A DNA stretch of 11,292 nucleotides from positions 1-11,292 of the forward strand of contig CAYTQK010000089.1 in the NCBI GenBank assembly GCA_964439745.1, written 5' to 3'. The position numbers were made by a program, and so were the translations under genes. The notes under the pieces are model-generated. The model made no database searches. It was given only the letters and a program-made list of their open reading frames with translations, and was not told where the DNA came from. This DNA comes from CAYTQK01 sp964439745. GTDB taxonomy: Bacteria > Desulfobacterota > Desulfobacteria > Desulfobacterales > Desulfosudaceae. This document shows positions 6,317-11,292 of this stretch, in pieces. Numbering within the stretch: position 1 is the stretch's first letter; the number at the start of each line of letters is the position of its first letter.

Positions 6317-7230
6317 GGCCGCCTCATATGCCGCCGGTAGTACCAGCGGCCGTGCCGGTTCTGGTACCACCAGGCCAGCCGGATGGGACCCGGCAGGTCC
6401 GGGATCCAGAATCCCGGCGGAACGGTTTCCGTCGGCGGCACCCGGCCGGGGGTGATTTCGGCCAGGGCGATGCCCTCGCCCTCTTCCCGGGCCAGCCGGG
6501 CCCGGACCGTGCCGTCGCCGTCGACGATCTGGGTTTCGCCGAGATATTCGGATTCAAAGGGAAATCCGGGCAGCAACGGGGTGCGGCAGGTAAACCCGCC
6601 GGCATGGGCGGCGTGAATCACCGGGCAGCCCGCCAGGCGGGCAAACCGGGCCGGGGTCTGGCGCATGATCTCCCGGTTTTTCCCGGCCACCTGCCGGGTA
6701 AAACCCGGCAGTCGCTTTTTCGGCAGGGACCACCAGCAGGAACCGCCCACCACCAGGTCCACTTGGCCGGCCAGGCGCCGGGCCGTGCGGGTGCGGACGA
6801 ATTCCCAGCACAGGGCCGCGCCCACCGGGCCGAGGGGCGTATCCATCACCCCGTCATCCGTGCCGCCCCGGTAATAACAATTTTCCCACATGGTGGGCTG
6901 GTCCTTCTGGTGCGTGAAAAACCGGCCGTCCGGGAACATCAGCACAAAGGTATTGTAATTTCCGTCAGGCTCGGCGGTGATAAAGGAGCCGCCGATGATG
7001 CCGTCATGGGCCGCGGCCAGCTCTCGCAGCAGGGCCAGGGGAGCGCCATCCGGCGGCCGGGCGGCGGACTTCATGAGTGGATGATACCCCATGGCGGAGG
7101 TGAAGAATTCCGGCAGGATAACCAGCTCGGCACCCCGGGCGAAAGCCTCTGTGGCCAGCCGCCGGGCGCTGGCCAGGTTGGCCTCGACATCTCCGAGGAC
7201 GGCTGTCATCTGAATGGCGGCGACCTGCAA
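6313..7230 (-). CDS. Carbon-nitrogen hydrolase (nitrilase superfamily)
   Basis: A 305-residue cytoplasmic amidase/nitrilase-superfamily enzyme that cleaves or forms a non-peptide C-N bond; the exact substrate is unknown. The triad is visible: Glu41 (ILPEFF), Lys109 (HQKDQPTMWE) and Cys141 (ALCWEFVRT). CWE at the nucleophile elbow is seen in several amidase-type branches. It begins at TTG 7230: MQVAAIQM is the expected family N-terminus, GGAG (7240-7237) lies 6 nt upstream, and the nearest upstream ATG is out of frame. The C-terminus after about residue 275 is unusual, rich in Trp, Tyr and Arg (RLAWWYQNRHGRWYYRR), and may contact membrane, nucleic acid or a partner. It is the first gene of its strand, 173 bp from the divergent apbE, and overlaps the MBL gene by 4 bp. 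Confidence 0.9.
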   Translation of the reverse strand: MQVAAIQMTAVLGDVEANLASARRLATEAFARGAELVILPEFFTSAMGYHPLMKSAARPPDGAPLALLRELAAAHDGIIGGSFITAEPDGNYNTFVLMFPDGRFFTHQKDQPTMWENCYYRGGTDDGVMDTPLGPVGAALCWEFVRTRTARRLAGQVDLVVGGSCWWSLPKKRLPGFTRQVAGKNREIMRQTPARFARLAGCPVIHAAHAGGFTCRTPLLPGFPFESEYLGETQIVDGDGTVRARLAREEGEGIALAEITPGRVPPTETVPPGFWIPDLPGPIRLAWWYQNRHGRWYYRRHMRRP

Positions 7231-7274
7231 GCGTAGCTCCCGATCATGTTTTGGTTGCGTTGAACCCGGCTCTC

Positions 7275-7303
7275 ACTCTATCCGGGCCGCCGCCAAATTG
7301 CAA
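7275..7303 (-). promoter_or_regulatory. Candidate promoter for the carbon-nitrogen hydrolase gene
   Basis: On the - strand, TTGCAA (7303-7298), a 17-bp spacer and TAGAGT (7280-7275) match the sigma-70 consensus at 4 of 6 positions each. The predicted start lies about 35-40 bp before the TTG start codon. Confidence 0.35.
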
Positions 7304-7332
7304 GACATACCCCCGCGGAGCGGAATCAAACC

Positions 7333-7361
7333 TTGCGGAAACCGCCGGATTGGCTTATGAT
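7333..7361 (+). promoter_or_regulatory. Candidate promoter for the apbE-rimO operon
   Basis: TTGCGG (7333-7338), a 17-bp spacer and TATGAT (7356-7361). The -10 box matches 5 of 6 consensus bases, while the -35 keeps only TTG. A T-rich stretch follows. It lies 42 bp before the apbE ATG, a sensible distance, and back to back with the opposite-strand candidate. Confidence 0.45.
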
Positions 7362-7403
7362 ATCTTTTTTTATAACCATCTCAGGCAACCAGGGAAAACC
7401 GTC

Positions 7404-8459
7404 ATGAGGACGTCAACAACCTCATTTTATCCCCGGATCATTCCGGTTTTGCTGCTGCTGATGCTTGCGGCCGGGTCCGGCTGCGGTCTGACCCGCTCCA
7501 TCCGGCTGACCGGTCAGACCATGGGCACGGTCTACCATATCACCATCATCGCGCCGCTTTTCACCAGTGCGGACAATCTGCAGAAAAAAGTGGACCGGCG
7601 GCTGGAAGAAATTAACCAGCATTTGTCCACCCATATTTCTACCAGTGAGATCAGCCGGTTCAACGAAATTACGGACACCGGGGAGCCGTTTTCCCCGTCG
7701 GCTGATTTGGCCACCATGATTCATCTGGGTCAACGGCTGTACCGGCTGACCGACGGCGCCTGGGACGGCACCATCCGTCCCCTGGTCCGGCTGTGGGGAT
7801 TTGATGAACCCGGGCAGCCGCCGGCGCGGCTGCCGGAGCCGGAGGCTGTTGCCAGCGCCTTGAAATGTGTCGGGTTTCAGCACATCCAGGTCCTGCCTTC
7901 CGGCGAAATCGCCAAGGAGATTCCCTGCCTGGTGCTGGATTTTGCCTCCATCGCCAAGGGATATGGCGCCGACCAGCTGGCCGCACTGCTGAAAGCCGAA
8001 GGCCTGGAGAACTTTCTCGTGGAAATCGGCGGGGAAGTGGTTACCGCCGGCACCAGAAAGGACGGCCGGGCCTGGCAGGTGGGCATCAACATTCCCGATC
8101 CGGCCGCGCCGGCCAACCAGGTTCGCCAGGCACTGCCATTGTCGGACAAGGCCGTGGCCACCAGCGGCGACTACCGGAACTTTTTCATCCGGGACGGAAT
8201 CGTCTATTGCCACGTCATCGACCCCCAGACCGGCTATCCGGTCAGCACCGGCGTGGTCAGCGCCACGGTCACGGCCGGCACCTGCGCCCTGGCCGACGGA
8301 CTGGCCACCGCCATGATGGTCATGGGCGTAAACGAGGGCCTGGCCCTGGTCGATTCCCTGGCGGGGGTGGAGTGCCTGCTCACCGTCCGGCGGCCGGACG
8401 GCTCGTATGATGATTTTTATTCCAATCAATTCAGGCGACAAGGAGAAACCCATGAGTGA
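7404..8459 (+). CDS. apbE: FAD:protein FMN transferase (ApbE), exported
   Basis: A 351-residue Mg-dependent flavin transferase that attaches FMN covalently to Thr/Ser of target proteins such as the RnfG/RnfD or NqrB/NqrC subunits, outside the inner membrane. Family segments in order: TGQTMGTVYHI (36-46), HLSTHISTSEISRFNE (73-88), TDGAWDGTIRPLVRLWGF (116-133), DFASIAKGYGADQ (179-191), LVEIGGEV (205-212), AVATSGDYRNF (250-260), CHVIDPQTG (269-277) and ADGLATA (297-303), where Asp298 and Thr302 are the expected metal ligands. The N-terminus is a signal peptide with a hydrophobic core; Cys27 may be the lipidated residue, but GSGC is a poor lipobox. The start at ATG 7404 has AGGGA 8 nt upstream; an earlier in-frame codon at 7251 lies before the promoter-like region. 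It overlaps the next gene by 8 bp. No flavoprotein target is in the window. Confidence 0.95.
   Translation: MRTSTTSFYPRIIPVLLLLMLAAGSGCGLTRSIRLTGQTMGTVYHITIIAPLFTSADNLQKKVDRRLEEINQHLSTHISTSEISRFNEITDTGEPFSPSADLATMIHLGQRLYRLTDGAWDGTIRPLVRLWGFDEPGQPPARLPEPEAVASALKCVGFQHIQVLPSGEIAKEIPCLVLDFASIAKGYGADQLAALLKAEGLENFLVEIGGEVVTAGTRKDGRAWQVGINIPDPAAPANQVRQALPLSDKAVATSGDYRNFFIRDGIVYCHVIDPQTGYPVSTGVVSATVTAGTCALADGLATAMMVMGVNEGLALVDSLAGVECLLTVRRPDGSYDDFYSNQFRRQGETHE
8440..8445 (+). promoter_or_regulatory. Ribosome binding site of the crotonase gene
   Basis: AAGGAG lies 6 nt before the ATG at 8452, within the 3' end of apbE. It decides this start over an in-frame ATG at 8407. Confidence 0.75.
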
Positions 8460-9273
8460 ATATGAATTCTATCTGGTGGAAAAGAATCCACCCCTGGCGC
8501 GGGTCTTTCTCAACCGGCCGGAAAAGAAAAATGCCATGAATCCGCCGGCCTGGCACGAAATCGTGCCCATTTTCGCAGACCTGGACAACGATGACGAGAT
8601 CCGGGCGGTCATCATCGCCGGCAAGGGCAAGGCCTTTTCCGCCGGCATCGACCTGGTCGGCATGGGGAGCGAGCTCCCGGAACTGCTGGATCCCCATCAG
8701 AAAGGCGGACTCAAGCAGAAGATGATCAAGAAAATCCAGGCCCTGCAGGATACCATGAGCTGTATCGAATGGTGCCGCAAGCCGGTCATCGCCGCCATTC
8801 ACGGTTACTGCCTCGGGGCCGGCCTGGACATGGCCACGGCCTGTGATATCCGGCTGTGCAGCGAGAACGCCGTCTTCTCCTTGCGGGAAGCGGCCGTGGC
8901 CTTTGTGGCCGACGTGGGCGTGCTGCAGCGCATTCCCCATATCATCGGCCAGGGCATGACCCGGGAACTGGCCTTCACCGCCAAAAACATCGACGCCCAG
9001 CGGGCCCGGGAGATGCTGCTGGTCAATGCCGTCTACCCGGACCAGGCCACCCTGATGACCGCCGCCACGGAGCTGGCCGAAGAGATCTCGGCCCAGTCGC
9101 CCCTGGCCGTCCAGGCCACCAAGGACGTGCTCAACTACGGCATCGGCAAATCCGTCGACGACGGCCTGAAATACGTGGCCACCCGCAGCGCCAATATTCT
9201 TCCCTCGGATGATTTCATGGAAGCCGTCCGCGCCTTTTCCGAAAAACGCAAGCCCGAGTTTCCGGGAAGCTGA
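8452..9273 (+). CDS. Crotonase, delta3,5-delta2,4-dienoyl-CoA isomerase-like
   Basis: A 273-residue enoyl-CoA hydratase/isomerase-family enzyme acting on acyl-CoA. The oxyanion-hole segments are AFSAGIDL (61-68) and GYCLGAGLDMATACDIRL (118-135). The acidic residues that define mammalian dienoyl-CoA isomerase ECH1 (rat Asp176, Glu196, Asp204) are matched with the same spacing by Asp126, Glu146 and Asp154, and FVADVGVLQRIPHIIGQG resembles ECH1 strongly. I therefore favour shifting 3,5-dienoyl-CoA to 2,4-dienoyl-CoA in unsaturated fatty acid degradation over plain hydration. The opposite view, a generic enoyl-CoA hydratase, cannot be excluded. It starts at ATG 8452 after AAGGAG, overlaps the apbE stop by 8 bp and is followed 6 nt later by rimO. 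No other beta-oxidation gene is near, so the operon position does not reveal its pathway. Confidence 0.92.
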   Translation: MSEYEFYLVEKNPPLARVFLNRPEKKNAMNPPAWHEIVPIFADLDNDDEIRAVIIAGKGKAFSAGIDLVGMGSELPELLDPHQKGGLKQKMIKKIQALQDTMSCIEWCRKPVIAAIHGYCLGAGLDMATACDIRLCSENAVFSLREAAVAFVADVGVLQRIPHIIGQGMTRELAFTAKNIDAQRAREMLLVNAVYPDQATLMTAATELAEEISAQSPLAVQATKDVLNYGIGKSVDDGLKYVATRSANILPSDDFMEAVRAFSEKRKPEFPGS

Positions 9274-9279
9274 CCCTTC

Positions 9280-10608
9280 ATGAAGGTCCACCTGACCACC
9301 CTGGGCTGCGCCAAGAACCAGGTTGACAGCGAACTGCTGGCCGGGCGCCTGGAGGCGGCCGGCCACGCCGTCTGCGATGATCCCGAAGCCGCGGAAATCA
9401 TCATCGTCAACACCTGCTCCTTTATCGAGCCGGCCGTGAACGAGTCCATCGATACCATCCTGGCCCTGGCCGAGCACAAAACCGGCGGCAGCTGCCGGCG
9501 GCTGATCGTCTGCGGCTGCCTGCCGGAACGGTACGGCCGGGAGCTGGCCGAAACCCTGCCGGAAGTGGACTTTTTTTTCGGCACCGGCGCCTTTGACCGG
9601 CTGGCCGCCGCCCTGGACGAAGGATGGGAACAAGCTCCCCGCTGCACCCTGCCGCCGCCGGAGGCGGCTCCCGAACAAGGGGCAAACGAGCCGCGTTGCT
9701 GCCAGAACCCCTGCTCGGTATACATCAAGATCGCCGAGGGCTGCGACCGGCACTGCACCTATTGCATCATTCCCCGGCTGCGCGGCCGGCAGCGCAGCCG
9801 CCGGCCGGAACACATCCTGGCCGAAGCCCGGCAGCTCATCGCGGCCGGGGCCCGGGAGCTGATCCTGGTGGCCCAGGAGACCACCGCCTACGGCCGGGAC
9901 CTGACCCCGCCCCGCCCCCTGGCCGATCTGCTGGCCACCCTTTCCGACCTGTCCGACCGGGTCTGGATCCGGGTCCTGTATATGCACCCGGCCAGCCTGG
10001 GCGCGGACGTCATCGCGGTCATAACCGCACGGAAAAATATCTGCTCCTATTTTGATATCCCCATCCAGCACGCCAGTGACGCGGTGCTGCGGCGGATGGG
10101 CCGGGGGCACACCGCCGCCGCGGCCCGGCGCCTGCTGGAACAGATCCGGGGAAAAGATCCCGGAGCGGTGCTGCGGACAACGGCCCTGGTGGGCTTTCCG
10201 GGGGAAACCGAAGCCGACTTTGCCGCCCTGCTGGACTTTGCCCGGCAAATTCAGTTTGACCACCTGGGTGTGTTTATATATTCTGATGCCGACGATATCC
10301 GGTCTTTCGGCCTGGACGGGCGGGTCGACCGGCACACGGCCGCGGACCGGCATGACCGGCTGATGGAGGCCCAGGCGGAAATATCCCGCGTTCGGAACCA
10401 GGCCCGCCTCAACCGGATTTACGAAGTCCTGCTGGAGGAAGAGATCGAACCGTTGCTGTATGAAGGACGCACCTGGTTCCAGGCACCGGAAGTGGACGGG
10501 GTCACCTACGTGCGCTGCCGGCAGCGCCATCGACCCGGCGAGCGGTTGCAGGTTTGCATCAATGACGCCACGGAGTATGACCTGTCCGGAGACATATATG
10601 AAGAATAA
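9280..10608 (+). CDS. rimO: Ribosomal protein S12 methylthiotransferase RimO
   Basis: A 442-residue cytoplasmic radical-SAM enzyme that methylthiolates an aspartate of ribosomal protein uS12 (Asp88/89 in E. coli). The N-terminal methylthiotransferase domain opens TLGCAKNQVDSE and has the cluster cysteines Cys10, Cys46 and Cys80. The radical-SAM CxxxCxxC is Cys155/159/162 (EGCDRHCTYCIIPRLRG). YFDIPIQHASDAVLRRMGRG (258-277) and GFPGETEADF (305-314) follow, and the C-terminal TRAM region contains GRTWFQAPEVDGVTYVR (396-412), which points to RimO over MiaB. Two oddities: extra cysteines at 140, 141 and 145 in the linker, and YSDADDIRSF where the family usually has YSxEEGTxA. The ATG at 9280 follows the crotonase stop by 6 nt with only a GGGAAG about 10 nt upstream. 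It overlaps the next gene by 11 bp. Confidence 0.96.
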   Translation: MKVHLTTLGCAKNQVDSELLAGRLEAAGHAVCDDPEAAEIIIVNTCSFIEPAVNESIDTILALAEHKTGGSCRRLIVCGCLPERYGRELAETLPEVDFFFGTGAFDRLAAALDEGWEQAPRCTLPPPEAAPEQGANEPRCCQNPCSVYIKIAEGCDRHCTYCIIPRLRGRQRSRRPEHILAEARQLIAAGARELILVAQETTAYGRDLTPPRPLADLLATLSDLSDRVWIRVLYMHPASLGADVIAVITARKNICSYFDIPIQHASDAVLRRMGRGHTAAAARRLLEQIRGKDPGAVLRTTALVGFPGETEADFAALLDFARQIQFDHLGVFIYSDADDIRSFGLDGRVDRHTAADRHDRLMEAQAEISRVRNQARLNRIYEVLLEEEIEPLLYEGRTWFQAPEVDGVTYVRCRQRHRPGERLQVCINDATEYDLSGDIYEE

Positions 10609-11292
10609 TCTCAAGCAGCAGATCATGGCGGCGGCGGCCGGTGACCTGGCAGCGATTGAGCAGCGCCTGGAAGAAAACCGGACGCCCTACCTGGAACGGG
10701 TGCGGGAAATCGCCGGTCATATCCTTTTTTCCGGCGGCAAACGCCTGCGCCCGCTGCTTTCGCTGCTTTCCTCCCGTATCTGCAATTACCGCGGCGACTA
10801 CGCGGAAACCTTTTCCGTCATGTTCGAATATCTGCACACCGCCACCCTGCTGCACGACGACCTGGTGGACGGCGCCGCCGTCCGCCGGGGCAAACCCGTG
10901 GCCAATGCCGTCTGGGACAACCCCTCGGCCGTCCTGGTGGGGGACTACCTGCTGGCCCGCGCCAGCAGTATTGCGGCGGCCACGGAAAAACTGGAAATAT
11001 TTCAAATCCTGTCCCGGATCATGGAGGACATGGCCCAGGGAGAGCTCCACCAGCTGGCCCGCAAAGGCGATGCCGGCCTTTCCGAGGCCGAGTACCTCCA
11101 GATCATCCGCAACAAGACCGCCGTCCTCATGTCGGGCGCCTGCCAGTCCGGCGCCATCCTGGCCGAAGCGCCGGAAACCTGGAAAACTGCCCTGTCCGAA
11201 TACGGTCTCTGCCTGGGCATGGCCTTCCAGATGGCCGACGACCTGCTGGATTATACGGCCGATACCGGCCAGACCGGCAAAAACGCCGGCGC
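10598..11292 (+). CDS. Long-chain polyprenyl diphosphate synthase, 3' end outside window
   Basis: A trans-prenyltransferase that condenses isopentenyl diphosphate onto allylic diphosphates. The visible 231 residues include SGGKRLRP (45-52), the first Asp-rich motif LLHDDLVD (84-91) and the second MADDLLDY (212-219). Just before the first motif the residues are small (HTATLLHDD, Ala82 and Thr83), as in the octaprenyl synthase IspB, not the bulky aromatics of short farnesyl or geranylgeranyl enzymes. This suggests a long product, probably the menaquinone or ubiquinone side chain; the exact length cannot be read. The ATG at 10598 lies inside the end of rimO (11-bp overlap), with GGAG at 10588-10591 placed 6 nt upstream. 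The frame is open to the window edge, and roughly the last quarter is missing. It is coupled to rimO and may be the end or the middle of the operon. Confidence 0.93.
   Translation, partial: MKNNLKQQIMAAAAGDLAAIEQRLEENRTPYLERVREIAGHILFSGGKRLRPLLSLLSSRICNYRGDYAETFSVMFEYLHTATLLHDDLVDGAAVRRGKPVANAVWDNPSAVLVGDYLLARASSIAAATEKLEIFQILSRIMEDMAQGELHQLARKGDAGLSEAEYLQIIRNKTAVLMSGACQSGAILAEAPETWKTALSEYGLCLGMAFQMADDLLDYTADTGQTGKNAG

Noticed and set aside
6317..6370. Longer start for the MBL-fold protein
   Set aside because: The extra residues lie inside the upstream gene, whereas ATG 6316 has a GAGG site and an ATGA overlap and leads directly into the fold.
7251..7403. Longer start for ApbE
   Set aside because: It would place 51 unrelated residues before a clear signal peptide and would run through the candidate promoter.
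8431..10626. Open frame of 731 codons on the - strand across the crotonase and rimO genes
   Set aside because: Its translation is rich in Gly, Gln, His and Pro with no recognisable domain, and it lies antisense to two genes with complete family motifs. Long antisense frames are expected in GC-rich DNA with strong third-position bias.
1..11292. CRISPR array, tRNA or rRNA gene, insertion sequence or prophage
   Set aside because: No spaced direct repeats of CRISPR size, no tRNA-like cloverleaf, no transposase or integrase, and no terminal inverted repeats were seen on reading both strands.

Overview
The window is GC-rich, tightly packed bacterial chromosomal DNA holding ten protein genes, two of them cut by the window edges. 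I see no rRNA, tRNA, CRISPR array, insertion sequence or phage gene. The mix of a siroheme/heme precursor branch, a multi-cluster iron-sulfur protein, an ApbE flavin transferase, a dienoyl-CoA isomerase-type crotonase and a long-chain polyprenyl diphosphate synthase suits an anaerobic, quinone-using bacterium. My best guess is the Desulfobacterota (former Deltaproteobacteria). That is inference from gene content and style, not from a marker gene.

Layout. (1) Positions 1-1012, + strand: the C-terminal three quarters of a UMF1-family MFS transporter. It converges on the next block. (2) Positions 1086-7230, all - strand, read right to left: a carbon-nitrogen hydrolase (TTG start), an MBL-fold hydrolase overlapping it by 4 bp (ATGA), a leader of about 150 bp, precorrin-2 dehydrogenase (sirC type), a CcsA/HemX-type membrane protein overlapping it by 1 bp (TGATG), an AT-rich gap of 170 bp, glutamyl-tRNA reductase (hemA), a clear intrinsic terminator, and a protein with two [4Fe-4S] ferredoxin motifs plus further cysteine clusters. 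(3) Positions 7231-7403: a divergent intergenic region with a candidate promoter on each strand. (4) Positions 7404-11292, + strand: apbE, a dienoyl-CoA isomerase-like crotonase, rimO and a polyprenyl diphosphate synthase. Adjacent genes overlap or lie within 6 nt, so this is very probably one operon that continues past the window edge.

How the genes work together. HemA makes the first committed tetrapyrrole precursor (glutamate-1-semialdehyde) and SirC oxidises precorrin-2 towards siroheme. The CcsA/HemX protein between them either handles heme for cytochrome c assembly or tunes HemA, as HemX does in Bacillus. The + strand operon mixes post-translational modification (ApbE, RimO), acyl-CoA metabolism and isoprenoid quinone side-chain synthesis, a combination that looks more like housekeeping than one pathway.

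I found no convincing new multi-gene system. The best unexplained signals are in noncoding DNA: the hemA leader, with four copies of TTAAGT at 7-8 bp spacing beside a perfect 11-bp inverted repeat; a near-palindrome over the presumed sirC transcription start; and a strong terminator only 25 bp before the iron-sulfur protein gene. No coding gap exceeds 300 bp.
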